Of a stretch of 64,000 nt of DNA, positions 25,620 through 32,789 are shown in pieces (the stretch's first letter is position 1; each line of letters opens with the position of its first letter). Both the position numbers and the translations under genes were made by a program. The notes under the pieces are model-generated. The model was not told the DNA's origin and made no database searches. It was given only the letters and a program-made list of their open reading frames with translations. The stretch lies in the NCBI GenBank assembly GCA_964581605.1, contig CAZOPF010000017.1, positions 5,497 through 69,496 on the forward strand, given 5' to 3'. This DNA comes from CAADGU01 sp964581605. GTDB lineage: Bacteria; Chloroflexota; Anaerolineae; Promineifilales; Promineifilaceae.

Positions 25620-25643
25620 CTTCATGGGAGCGCTCCCATGAAG
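25620..25643. promoter_or_regulatory. 24-bp perfect palindrome, probable LacI operator
   Basis: Centre CATGGGAGCGCTCCCATG with perfect dyad symmetry continued to 24 bp in total. The central CG and inverted AGCGCT fit LacI-family operators. It lies between the LacI gene and the P450 gene end, upstream of LacI. Confidence 0.7.
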
Positions 25644-25739
25644 TGCCAGAACTATATCAGAGCCATTATTGTTTGTCAACGGATTGAACAAAATCACTGG
25701 GTACTAATTTGAGCACTTTATACCTGGCAACGGCCGTAT

Positions 25740-25829
25740 ACCGATACATAACCCGCCCCTAACGCGCTTTCGCGCGTTTGTGTCTATCAGCCTGGGGATG
25801 GAATCCCCAGGAGAGCTGCGGGGGTTGCC
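25740..25829. other. Intergenic stretch with two hairpins after the P450 gene
   Basis: The 25429-25829 gap holds the two operators and, near its right end, AACGCG/CGCGTT (25759-25778) and CCTGGGGA/TCCCCAGG (25791-25812) inverted repeats. They may terminate the P450 transcript or block read-through. I see no gene. Confidence 0.5.
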
Positions 25830-27176
25830 TTACCGCCGCCAAAAACGTACCAGCAAATTATCTTTGGGGCGCGCCGTCGGCACACGGATGATGGTGGTAT
25901 CCTGTTCTGGCAAAATCTCCCAGGCATACTCGCGCAAGAGACGAGCGGCTAACAGCCGAATTTCCAGCAGGGCAAAACTTTTGCCAATGCAGGTGCGTGG
26001 CCCGCCGCCAAATCCAACCAGGCTAAAATGAGACCGTCCCGTTCTGTTTTCTTCGCTAAATCGCTCAGGATCAAATTTTTCAGGCTCCGGGAAAACGGCC
26101 GTGTCGTAATGCGTATTCAAGATGTTGTATTGGATCTGAAATCCCTGCGGAATCTGGTATCCGGCAAAGCTAAACGCTTTGGTAACGCCACGAAACCCGC
26201 CAGCTACTGGCGGATAAATGCGTTCTGTTTCCAATAGCACCTTTTCCAGGTAAGGCATCTGCCGAAAATCGGCCAGTACGGGCGGGTCAGAAAGGGGGAT
26301 ATTGGCTTGCTCGGCACGCAGTTTTTCCCAAACGGCCGGGTGCTGGGCCAGTAAGAGGCAAAATGAGGCCAGCATAGAGGTAGTGGTCTCGTGCCCGGCA
26401 AAAAGCAACAAAACGGCCTGGGCAGCCAACTCGTCGTTGCTAAAGGCACGGCCGTCTTCATCCTGGCTATGAACAAGCATACTCAACGCATCTTGGGTGG
26501 GGTCCGCCCGCCGGATTTCAATTTGTTGGCCGACAAACTGGAGAATAGCGTCTCGCGCTTTGATCGCTTTGTAAAATGGTGTTCCCGGCAGGCGCACAGG
26601 CAATGTGAGCAGGCCATTGGTAAGGTCTGTGAAATGCTGGCTTAACTGGGCTGTTTCCGGGCCAGGCGGCGCGCCAATGAGCAAAGTGCAGGCAATATCA
26701 AAGGTCATCTTCTTAAATTCGGTAAACCAGGCAAATGTTTCCAATTTTTGCCAGCTTTGCAAATAACCACGCGCTATACCATCTATTGTAGAGAGGTATG
26801 CAGCCAGGGCACGGCCGTGAAAAGCGGGCGCGATCAATTTACGGTTATGCCGATGTTCCTCCCCATCCTGCAAAAAGAGCGAGCGGCCCAATAACTCCTT
26901 AAACGTATTCGGCCAGCCGGCTTCCCAGGAAAAGTGATCCATACCGCTGCTGAGTAAAAACTCATTGGCTTCTGCACCGCTCATCACTATCGTTGGCCGG
27001 CCCAGCAAATGGGTGCGGTAAATGGGGCCATATTGCCGGAATCGTTTCAGAGAAAAATCATTATCGCGCAGCAAAGTGAGTGTTTCGCCTACCAACGGCA
27101 ACCCATAGCGACCAGGTGGCAAGGGCAACCGGGAAATATCTTCTACGGTATCAGCTATCATTTCTGTATTAGCCAT
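25830..27176 (-). CDS. Cytochrome P450 (CYP120/CYP26-like)
   Basis: 448 residues from MANTEMIADTVED. Haem-ligand loop FGGGPRTCIGKSFA with the proximal cysteine, I-helix AGHETTTS (acid-alcohol pair for oxygen activation), K-helix ETER in VLLETERIYPP, and the N-terminal LPLPPGRYGLPLVGETLTLL of soluble CYP120/CYP26-type enzymes, which hydroxylate retinoids in characterised members. No membrane anchor. The ATG at 27176 follows GAGG and overlaps the R2lox gene end by 8 bases, so the two are translated together. A terpenoid, carotenoid-derived or fatty substrate is plausible but not shown. Confidence 0.9.
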   Translation of the reverse strand: MANTEMIADTVEDISRLPLPPGRYGLPLVGETLTLLRDNDFSLKRFRQYGPIYRTHLLGRPTIVMSGAEANEFLLSSGMDHFSWEAGWPNTFKELLGRSLFLQDGEEHRHNRKLIAPAFHGRALAAYLSTIDGIARGYLQSWQKLETFAWFTEFKKMTFDIACTLLIGAPPGPETAQLSQHFTDLTNGLLTLPVRLPGTPFYKAIKARDAILQFVGQQIEIRRADPTQDALSMLVHSQDEDGRAFSNDELAAQAVLLLFAGHETTTSMLASFCLLLAQHPAVWEKLRAEQANIPLSDPPVLADFRQMPYLEKVLLETERIYPPVAGGFRGVTKAFSFAGYQIPQGFQIQYNILNTHYDTAVFPEPEKFDPERFSEENRTGRSHFSLVGFGGGPRTCIGKSFALLEIRLLAARLLREYAWEILPEQDTTIIRVPTARPKDNLLVRFWRR

Positions 27177-28083
27177 CGTTTGCCTCAATGATGTCATGTG
27201 TGATTTGTTCGACTTCGGTCAAGGATGCGCCCCGCGCTCGCTCAATCCGCTCCAGCCGTTTTTGAAACTGATTCATGGCAAAGTCGGTGAAAATGGCCGG
27301 GTCTAAGCCGAAGGGAATAGGATCGTAAAAGGTAAATGTTTCGCCCACCGTGGCCAGCGCGTAAGGCAACAACTCATTCATCGTCTCTTCCACCACAGCC
27401 CACAAACTATCATCGGCGGCCAGCAGCCGGGAAATGAGAAAAACGCCGTAGGCGATATGGCGGGATTCGTCTTGTTTTAGCAGGGTAATGCCTTGCCTCA
27501 TGCCTGGCAGTAATTTTTCCTGGTCCAGTACGGTGAAATAACCGTGATAGCCGGTTTCGGCCAGCACACCTTCTACAACCATGTTGTAGGTGACAGAGGC
27601 ACGAATGAGAGCGGCTGGTGAAGGGTCTTTTTGTAGAGCCTGCAAGGTTTGGGGTAAAACGTGATAAAAGATGTGGCGGTAACTTTCCGAATGGTAACGG
27701 CCGAGATTGACACCCATACCATTTTCATTTTGATTTGTCACTTCAGTGAGGAAGCGGCTGAAAAAGTCAGTGTGTTTGGCTTCTTCAAAGAGGAAGGTGG
27801 TAAGGTAGATTTCTTCCTCCACACGGCCGTCGCGTCCCACCGCCATGATCAACGGTAACAGATCAAGCGTGACCGCCTCTTCTCCGGCCTGGAACATAGC
27901 AGTAAGCCGCAGCAACAAATCTTGTTCATCCGGCCGTAAAGCCCGCCATTCCTGCGCATCCTGCACCAGGTCAATATCAGATGGATTCCAAATGCCTAAC
28001 CGTTTCGCCTTTTCATAGAGCCGCATGGCCGGGAGTTGCCGGTCGAGGCCCCGTTGGGTAGTCGCAAATTCGTGGTGGATCAT
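27169..28083 (-). CDS. R2-like ligand-binding oxidase (R2lox, Mn/Fe)
   Basis: 304 residues with a ferritin-like four-helix core. All six expected metal ligands are visible with family spacing: Glu68, Glu101 and His104 (FEEAKH), Glu171, and Glu206 and His209 (DESRH). Val71 and Tyr166 occupy the positions of the valine-tyrosine ether cross-link known in R2lox (EEAV, TYNMVVE). These features separate it from class I RNR R2, which uses a radical tyrosine elsewhere. R2lox enzymes hold a Mn/Fe centre and a long-chain ligand; their physiological reaction is unsettled. Overlap with the P450 gene suggests a joint oxidative step. AGGAAGG precedes the ATG. Confidence 0.88.
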   Translation of the reverse strand: MIHHEFATTQRGLDRQLPAMRLYEKAKRLGIWNPSDIDLVQDAQEWRALRPDEQDLLLRLTAMFQAGEEAVTLDLLPLIMAVGRDGRVEEEIYLTTFLFEEAKHTDFFSRFLTEVTNQNENGMGVNLGRYHSESYRHIFYHVLPQTLQALQKDPSPAALIRASVTYNMVVEGVLAETGYHGYFTVLDQEKLLPGMRQGITLLKQDESRHIAYGVFLISRLLAADDSLWAVVEETMNELLPYALATVGETFTFYDPIPFGLDPAIFTDFAMNQFQKRLERIERARGASLTEVEQITHDIIEANDG

Positions 28084-28183
28084 ATAACACCTTCCTGCTT
28101 ATTCAGGGGTACAATAAAGAGGAGTTTATCCTATTTGCCCTTTTTGTGGTAAACAAGCCAAAACTGTATTGGAGGTGATAGTA

Positions 28184-28768
28184 ATGGAAATGACAAATAA
28201 CGGTGCGGTGCAGACAGAGGTGGCACAAACGATGGCCATTCAGCCCATTAAACCGTCCGGGCATCTGGATCAAATGCTGCGCCAGACGCGGGCTTATCAT
28301 GCGCAGTTGAGCCAGATGGCGGATGTGAAAGCCAGTATGATGTTTACGTTGGCTTCAGTCATAGCCACGATCTCCATTCGTTATCTGGAAGACCCATATT
28401 TACGCTGGCCGGTGCTGGTGTTGATTTCCTGTTCGCTGGTGACGATTGTTGCGGCCGCTTATGCTGTTATGCCCAAGCTAAACCTGAAATCAAAGCCGGA
28501 TTTACGCAATCCTCATTCCAATCTGCTCTTTTTCGGTACTTTTGCCAATCTGGAGTATGATGAATGGGTGGCCGAAATGGACCCCATTTTGCAAGACCCC
28601 ACACGAGCGTATGAAGCCATGCTGCGCGAGATTTATGAAATGGGCGTTTATTTAGGACGGCAAAAGTATCGGTATATTCGCATTGCTTATATTGCTTTTT
28701 TGGCTGGCCTGATGCTCAGTTCGCTGGCGTTTGTTTTGGTGGAATTGGTTCGGAACAGTACCGGGTAA
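28184..28768 (+). CDS. Stand-alone Pycsar-effector-like (DUF5706) membrane protein
   Basis: 194 residues. The N-terminal helix HLDQMLRQTRAYHAQLSQMADVKASMMF carries the 'AD.KA' signature of the DUF5706/Pycsar-effector domain, followed by two hydrophobic segments (TLASVIATISI; WPVLVLISCSLVTIVAAAYAV), a soluble helical part and a C-terminal membrane helix (AYIAFLAGLMLSSLAFVLVELV). In Pycsar defence such proteins are opened by cyclic CMP or UMP and damage the membrane. No nucleotide cyclase gene is adjacent, so defence function is unproven. The ATG at 28184 follows GGAGGTGA; a TTG at 28169 would place this site inside the coding region. Confidence 0.7.
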   Translation: MEMTNNGAVQTEVAQTMAIQPIKPSGHLDQMLRQTRAYHAQLSQMADVKASMMFTLASVIATISIRYLEDPYLRWPVLVLISCSLVTIVAAAYAVMPKLNLKSKPDLRNPHSNLLFFGTFANLEYDEWVAEMDPILQDPTRAYEAMLREIYEMGVYLGRQKYRYIRIAYIAFLAGLMLSSLAFVLVELVRNSTG

Positions 28769-28817
28769 TTATCTGGTAATAGATTCCGGTTGTGAAGGTT
28801 GACTTGAAAGGATCATT

Positions 28818-29906
28818 ATGAAATTAGGTATTATTGGCCTGCCCGGAGCAGGCAAAACGACGATTTTTAATGCGCTGACGAAAGGGAATGCACCGGTCGG
28901 GCTGAGTATGGGGGGGCGGTTTGATGTATTAACGGCCGTTGTGGATGTGCATGATGCGCGGGTAGATGTTCTCAGCCGCATGTTCAACCCCAAAAAGACG
29001 ACCTATGCCCGCATTACCTACACAGATATTGCCGGGCTGAAAAAAGGGGCGACGGAAGGGGGCGGGCTGCCCGGCGAACTGCTCAACCATCTGGCCGGGC
29101 TGGATGGCTTTGTGCATGTCGTCCGCGCTTTTGAAAGTGACCTGCACCCGCACCCGGAGGGGAGCGTGAATGCCGCCCGCGATCTGGCCGCCTTAGACAC
29201 GGAATTTATCCTGAACGATTTAGGAGCGGTAGAGCGACGGCTGGAAAAGCTGGAAGCGGGACTGCAACGCGGCGCGTTCAAGAACAAGGCGGAAGCGGAG
29301 GCGGAGTTGGCGTTGTTTCAGCAGATGAATGAGATGTTGGCTGCGGAACGGCCGTTGCGCACCCTTCCGCTCACCGATGAACAAATCAAATCGGTACGTG
29401 GTTATGGCCTGCTGACGCTAAAGCCCATTGTCCTCATCTTCAACATTGGCGATGACCAGGCAGAGGTGGAATTGTCATATGATTATCCACAAACCGTCGT
29501 CACCAGTTTACGTGGCAAATTGGAGATGGAACTGGCGCAGTTGAGCGCGGCCGGTGATGAAGAATCATTAGCCATGTTCATGGAAGAGTATGGCGTTACC
29601 GAACTGAGCCTGGACAAAATTATTCGCCTGAGTTATGACCTGATGGGGTTGCAATCATTCTTTACGGTGGGGGAAGATGAGGTGCGGGCGTGGACGATCA
29701 AGCGGGGGGCAACGGCCGTAGATGCCGCCGCCGCCATCCACACCGACCTGGCCAAAGGGTTTATCCGCGCCGAAACCGTGCATTACGATGATCTGCTCAC
29801 CCTGGGAGGCATGAATCAGGTGCGGGCGGCCGGTAAGATGCGCCAGGAAGGCAAAACCTATCTCATGCGCGATGGCGACATTATCAACGTCAAGTTCAAT
29901 CTGTAA
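28818..29906 (+). CDS. ychF: YchF/OLA1-type translation-associated ATPase
   Basis: 362 residues, standard length. Walker A GLPGAGKTTIFNALT, switch region DIAGLKKGA(T), and the long helical insertion (about 130-200) are followed by the C-terminal TGS-like domain with FTVGEDEVRAWTI and AKGFIRAETVHYDDL, ending GKTYLMRDGDIINVKFNL. YchF binds ribosomes and prefers ATP to GTP in characterised members; it is a conserved housekeeping gene. AAGGA lies 8 bases before the ATG. The switch segment reads GATEGGGLPGELLNHL, slightly different from the usual GAS.G.GLGN.FL. Confidence 0.93.
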   Translation: MKLGIIGLPGAGKTTIFNALTKGNAPVGLSMGGRFDVLTAVVDVHDARVDVLSRMFNPKKTTYARITYTDIAGLKKGATEGGGLPGELLNHLAGLDGFVHVVRAFESDLHPHPEGSVNAARDLAALDTEFILNDLGAVERRLEKLEAGLQRGAFKNKAEAEAELALFQQMNEMLAAERPLRTLPLTDEQIKSVRGYGLLTLKPIVLIFNIGDDQAEVELSYDYPQTVVTSLRGKLEMELAQLSAAGDEESLAMFMEEYGVTELSLDKIIRLSYDLMGLQSFFTVGEDEVRAWTIKRGATAVDAAAAIHTDLAKGFIRAETVHYDDLLTLGGMNQVRAAGKMRQEGKTYLMRDGDIINVKFNL

Positions 29907-30062
29907 AATTCATGTTCCTCTGACGAGACATTGAAATAGTCCAAAATTGTGTGGCGCACCCGCTTCACCCGCTCCGTCATCGCCAGAGACGTGGGATTGT
30001 GGAAAATGACTGATGATTGGGTGGTAACGTTGGTTATTTTGGCAGAATTGAGGTCACGGCCG

Positions 30063-30090
30063 TTGACAATCCCCCATCCCCTGCTACACT
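30063..30090 (+). promoter_or_regulatory. Sigma-70-type promoter of the lysine leader
   Basis: TTGACA at 30063-30068 and TACACT at 30085-30090 are separated by 16 bases. Transcription would begin near 30096-30098, that is at or within two bases of the first leader ATG (30098), giving a leaderless message. That would explain why no Shine-Dalgarno sequence precedes the leader frame. Confidence 0.7.
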
Positions 30091-30097
30091 TCCGCGC

Positions 30098-30163
30098 ATG
30101 ATGAACGCAAACACATCCATTTTTGCTTCCAAGAAGGACAAGAAGGGCTACAGAAACCGGTAG
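30098..30163 (+). CDS. Lysine-rich leader peptide 1 (attenuator control peptide)
   Basis: 21 codons plus TAG, beginning with tandem ATGs. Lysine codons (AAG) stand at residues 12, 13, 15 and 16 in the run SKKDKKG. The frame ends at 30161-30163, and the stop codon touches a segment (30163-30172) that is perfectly complementary to the loop and inner stem of the terminator at 30208-30238. A ribosome short of lysyl-tRNA would stall at 30131-30145 and leave that segment free; a ribosome reaching the stop would cover it. This is the geometry of classical amino-acid attenuators. The first lysine-synthesis gene, lysW, lies about 320 bases downstream of the terminator. No ribosome-binding site is seen, consistent with leaderless initiation. 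Confidence 0.75.
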   Translation: MMNANTSIFASKKDKKGYRNR

Positions 30164-30223
30164 GTTATCTGGATGTTGTGCGTTCCCCATAGTTCTTTGC
30201 ACACGAAGCCCCGCCAGATAACC
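30163..30223 (+). promoter_or_regulatory. Candidate antiterminator pairing of lysine leader 1
   Basis: GGTTATCTGG (30163-30172) and CCAGATAACC (30214-30223) are exact reverse complements. The right segment covers the terminator loop plus the last two bases of its 5' arm, so this pairing and the terminator hairpin should exclude or strongly disturb each other. Confidence 0.65.
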
Positions 30224-30238
30224 GGCGGGGCTTTTTTT
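30208..30238 (+). terminator. Intrinsic terminator 1 of the lysine leader
   Basis: Perfect 8-bp stem GCCCCGCC (30208-30215) / GGCGGGGC (30224-30231), 8-base loop, then seven T (30232-30238). It lies 45 bases after the leader 1 stop codon. Confidence 0.92.
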
Positions 30239-30312
30239 GTAATTGGGTAACTGGGTAATTGCGTAATTTCCCAATTACCGAATTACCCAATTACCCAATT
30301 GCTCAATTACCT
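30239..30312. repeat. Heptamer repeat hairpin between the two lysine leaders
   Basis: AATTGGGTAACTGGGTAATT-type 7-bp units are followed by their reverse complement (AATTACCCAATTACCCAATT), able to form a long stem. The unit is the same as at 884-925. Confidence 0.85.
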
Positions 30313-30315
30313 GTT

Positions 30316-30399
30316 ATGGACACAACCTTTTCGCCAGAATTGAAGAAGGGCAAGAAGACCAAACCACCGCCGGTTCTGGTGTGCTGCGCTGTGCCCTGA
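30316..30399 (+). CDS. Lysine-rich leader peptide 2
   Basis: 27 codons plus TGA. Five lysine codons (residues 10, 11, 13, 14 and 16; AAG x4, AAA x1) fall in LKKGKKTKPPP. The core AAGAAGGGCAAGAAG nearly repeats AAGAAGGACAAGAAG of leader 1, so one leader may be a duplicate of the other. A second strong terminator follows at 30427-30462. A candidate alternative pairing is GTTCTGGT (30373-30380) with ACCGGAAC (30435-30442, one G-U pair), which overlaps the terminator's 5' arm and loop as in leader 1; it is weaker. No Shine-Dalgarno sequence or clear separate promoter is visible, so the start codon is less certain than for leader 1. Confidence 0.65.
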   Translation: MDTTFSPELKKGKKTKPPPVLVCCAVP

Positions 30400-30426
30400 A
30401 AGCGAAGAGGTAAAAGGGTGTATCAG

Positions 30427-30462
30427 GCGGGCTTACCGGAACAGCGGTAAGCCCGCTTTTTT
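30427..30462 (+). terminator. Intrinsic terminator 2 of the lysine leader
   Basis: Perfect 12-bp stem GCGGGCTTACCG (30427-30438) / CGGTAAGCCCGC (30445-30456), 6-base loop, then six T (30457-30462). It lies upstream of lysW with no intervening gene other than leader 2. Confidence 0.93.
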
Positions 30463-30479
30463 ATTTTCCAACCATGTTC

Positions 30480-30527
30480 GTAGTAGGCGATTCATCGCCT
30501 TCTGAACGGCGATGAATCGCCTACTAC
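30480..30527. repeat. 20-bp perfect hairpin upstream of lysW
   Basis: 30480-30499 is the exact reverse complement of 30508-30527 (GTAGTAGGCGATTCATCGCC on the left arm), with an 8-base loop. There is no T-run. A diverged copy forms the 3' end of the ABC ATPase gene at 57312-57336. It is a mobile-looking dispersed element that now sits in the lysW 5' region. Confidence 0.85.
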
Positions 30528-30555
30528 AAGCGAAACGATTTTAAGGAGTTGAACG

Positions 30556-30726
30556 ATGAACAATTTTGAATGTCCCGAATGTGGTGGTGGCGTAGTGGTG
30601 GGCACGGCCGTGCTGCCCGGCGAAATCCTGGAATGTCCCGACTGTGGCGTGGAACTGGAAGTGACCAGCACCCACCCGCTGCAATTGGAACTGGCCCCGG
30701 AAGTGGCGGAGGATTGGGGGGAGTGA
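30556..30726 (+). CDS. lysW: LysW amino-group carrier protein
   Basis: 56 residues. Acidic carrier for lysine synthesis through alpha-aminoadipate: LysX joins the substrate amino group to the side chain of its C-terminal glutamate, and later enzymes act on the carried intermediate. The conserved C-terminus EDWGE is exact, and the zinc-ribbon cysteines are Cys6, Cys9, Cys27 and Cys30 (CPEC, CPDC). AAGGAG precedes the ATG. It is the first enzyme-pathway gene after the two attenuator-like leaders and is followed by lysX after a 109-base repeat-filled gap. Confidence 0.95.
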   Translation: MNNFECPECGGGVVVGTAVLPGEILECPDCGVELEVTSTHPLQLELAPEVAEDWGE

Positions 30727-30832
30727 ATGGCAGTGAGTGGCAGGTGGCAGGCTGCAAGTAGCAGGTGATACGTAGCCACTTGCCACTTGCTACTTGCAAC
30801 TTGCAACTTGCCACCAGTGGAAGGCTGGTAAA
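30727..30832. repeat. Heptamer hairpin repeat between lysW and lysX
   Basis: Units of GGCAGTGA/GGCAGGT/GCAAGTA lead into their complements CACTTGC/TACTTGC/AACTTGC, 7 bp each, giving a long imperfect stem. Confidence 0.8.
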
Positions 30833-30835
30833 GTG

Positions 30836-31672
30836 ATGCGAATAGGTATTCTGTATTCCCGAATCCGTGTAGAAGAAAAGCTGCTCATCGAGGCGATGGA
30901 GCGGCGAGGACTGGCGTATGAGCTGATTGATGGGCGCACGGCCGTGCTCAACCTGTTCTGCCCGTCAGAATGGACGCGCTTTGATGTCATCCTCGACCGC
31001 TGCGTCAGCCACACGGCGGCGCTGGCCTGCCTGCAAATCTGGGGCGCGTGGGGGATTCCCTGCGTGAATACGGCCCAGGTGGTGCAGGTGTGCGGCAGCA
31101 AATTGGAGACGACGCTGGCGCTGGCCCAGGCCGGTGTGCCCTCGCCGCGCACGCAGATCGCCTTCTCGCCAGAGAGTGCCCTGGACGCCATTGAGCAGAT
31201 GGGCTACCCGGCCGTGCTGAAACCGGCGGTCGGTTCCTGGGGGCGACTGCTGGCAAAAATCAATGACCGGGAAGCGGCGGAGGCGATCCTGGAACACAAA
31301 GCCACCCTGGGGTCTTACCAGCACTCCGTTTTTTATATTCAGGAGTACGTGGACAAACCGGGGCGGGACATCCGCAGCTTTGTGGTGGGCGACGAGACGA
31401 TTTGCGCCATCACCCGCCATTCGGCGCACTGGATTACCAACACGGCGCGAGGTGGGCGGGCGGAGAACTGCCCGGTGACGCCGGAGATTGACCAGTTATC
31501 GCGGGCGGCGGCGACGGCCGTTGGTGGTGGCATTGTGGCGATTGATTTATTGGAAACGGCGGACGGCCGTTTGCTGGTGAACGAGGTCAACCACACCATG
31601 GAGTTCCGCAACAGCATCGCCCCGACGGGGATGGATATTCCGGGGCGGGTGGTGGATTATTTGATGAAGTGA
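30836..31672 (+). CDS. lysX: LysX, LysW:alpha-aminoadipate ligase
   Basis: 278 residues, ATP-grasp/RimK fold. Ligates alpha-aminoadipate (or glutamate in the ArgX role) to LysW. Visible blocks are MRIGILYSRIRVEEKLLIEA, the lid and ATP site YPAVLKPAVGSWGRLLAKI, GRDIRSFVVGDETICAITRHS, the ITNTARGGRAENCP loop and the metal-binding end LLVNEVNHTMEFRNSIAPTG. The NEVNHTMEF segment is typical of LysX/ArgX. Start at 30836 rather than an ATG 42 bases upstream, because the earlier codons lie in the repeat. The cluster context (homocitrate synthase, homoaconitase) supports aminoadipate as substrate; a second role in arginine synthesis is possible. Confidence 0.93.
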   Translation: MRIGILYSRIRVEEKLLIEAMERRGLAYELIDGRTAVLNLFCPSEWTRFDVILDRCVSHTAALACLQIWGAWGIPCVNTAQVVQVCGSKLETTLALAQAGVPSPRTQIAFSPESALDAIEQMGYPAVLKPAVGSWGRLLAKINDREAAEAILEHKATLGSYQHSVFYIQEYVDKPGRDIRSFVVGDETICAITRHSAHWITNTARGGRAENCPVTPEIDQLSRAAATAVGGGIVAIDLLETADGRLLVNEVNHTMEFRNSIAPTGMDIPGRVVDYLMK

Positions 31673-31673
31673 G

Positions 31674-31748
31674 CGGTGGGCGGTGAGCAGTTAGCAGTAA
31701 GCAATCAACCGCTAACTGCTAACTGCTTACTGCTAACTGATTCCTAAA
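31674..31748. repeat. Heptamer hairpin repeat between lysX and lysY
   Basis: AGCAGTTAGCAGTAAGCA is followed by CTAACTGCTAACTGCTTACTGCTAACTG in 7-bp steps; the two halves are complementary. Confidence 0.85.
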
Positions 31749-31763
31749 CACGGGAGAAGGACA

Positions 31764-32789
31764 ATGATACGAGCAAGCATCGTCGGTGGTTCTGGCTACG
31801 TGGGGGGGGAACTGCTGCGGCTGTTGCTGGCGCATCCGCAGGTGGTGGTGGCGCAGGTGACGTCGCAGCAGCACGCGGGGCGGTATGTGCATGGGGTTCA
31901 TCCCAACCTGCGTGGTACCACCCGGCAGCAATTTTGTGCGGTGGAGGAGTTGCAGCCTTGTGATGTGTTGTTTTTGGCGCTGCCACACGGCCGTGCCGCC
32001 GCCCAGATCGAACAGTTTGCCGCCCTTGCCGAACGCATCATTGACCTGTCCGCCGATTTCCGGCTGCGGGACGCGGCCGTGTATGAGCAATGGTACGGGC
32101 AGCCGCATCCCCATCCGGGCTGGCTGGCCGATTTTGTGTATGGGCTGCCGGAACTGCACCGGGAACGGCTGCGGGGGGCGCGGTATGTGAGCGGGGTGGG
32201 GTGTAATGCCACGGCCGTGAATCTGGCGCTGGCCCCCCTGGCCCAGGCCGGCTGGATGGAGCGGGTGGTCGTTGACCTGAAAGTGGGGTCGTCGGAAGGG
32301 GGGAACAGTTTCAGCGCCGCCAGCCATCACCCGGAGCGGAGCGGGGCGGTGCGCTCTTTTGCCCCCACCGGGCACCGGCATCAGGCGGAAGTTTTGCAGG
32401 CGTTGGGGGAGATGGAGCTGCATTTTTCGGTCACGGCCGTAGAGCTGGTGCGCGGTGTTTTGTGTACGGCCCATGTCTTTTTGAACCGGGACGTAGACGA
32501 AAAGGCGGTCTGGCAGTTGTACCGGGCGGCCTATGGCGATGAGCCGTTCATCCGGCTGGTGAATGAGCGCAAAGGGATTTACCGCTACCCGGAACCGAAA
32601 ATCCTGGCGGGCACGAACTGGTGCGACATTGGTTTTGCCCTCGACCCACACAGTCGGCGGCTGGTGGTGATCAGTGCGCTGGATAATTTGATGAAAGGGG
32701 CGGCGAGCACGGCCGTGCAATGCCTGAATGTGATGATGGGTTGGCCGGAGAAAATGGGGCTGGAGTTTGCCGGGTTACACCCGGTGTGA
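31764..32789 (+). CDS. lysY: LysY, [LysW]-aminoadipate 6-phosphate reductase (ArgC family)
   Basis: 341 residues. NADPH-dependent reduction of the LysW-bound acyl phosphate to the semialdehyde. Rossmann start ASIVGGSGYVGGELLRLLL, catalytic Cys in VSGVGCNATAVNLAL, and GSSEGGNSFSAASHHPERSGAVRSFAPTGHRHQAE in pieces follow the ArgC/LysY pattern. AGAAGGA precedes the ATG. It may also serve the arginine pathway because ArgC and LysY are not cleanly separable by motif. Confidence 0.93.
   Translation: MIRASIVGGSGYVGGELLRLLLAHPQVVVAQVTSQQHAGRYVHGVHPNLRGTTRQQFCAVEELQPCDVLFLALPHGRAAAQIEQFAALAERIIDLSADFRLRDAAVYEQWYGQPHPHPGWLADFVYGLPELHRERLRGARYVSGVGCNATAVNLALAPLAQAGWMERVVVDLKVGSSEGGNSFSAASHHPERSGAVRSFAPTGHRHQAEVLQALGEMELHFSVTAVELVRGVLCTAHVFLNRDVDEKAVWQLYRAAYGDEPFIRLVNERKGIYRYPEPKILAGTNWCDIGFALDPHSRRLVVISALDNLMKGAASTAVQCLNVMMGWPEKMGLEFAGLHPV

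Noticed and set aside
28084..28183. Divergent promoters between R2lox and the DUF5706 gene
   Set aside because: Only poor matches to -35 and -10 boxes are visible on either strand; I cannot place them.
29858..30274. Minus-strand frame across the lysine leader region
   Set aside because: It overlaps the ychF end, the promoter, leader 1 and its terminator, has no ribosome-binding site and no family match. A short piece (MTERVKRVRHTILDYF) looks protein-like but is too short to assign.
30480..30527. 20-bp hairpin before lysW as a third attenuator terminator
   Set aside because: There is no T-run and no lysine-rich frame before it, and a diverged copy lies in an unrelated gene at 57312, so it is a dispersed repeat.
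31719..32720. Minus-strand frame of 333 codons opposite lysY
   Set aside because: Composition (His, Pro, Arg, Gln) is typical of antisense G+C-rich DNA; ArgC/LysY motifs on plus are complete.
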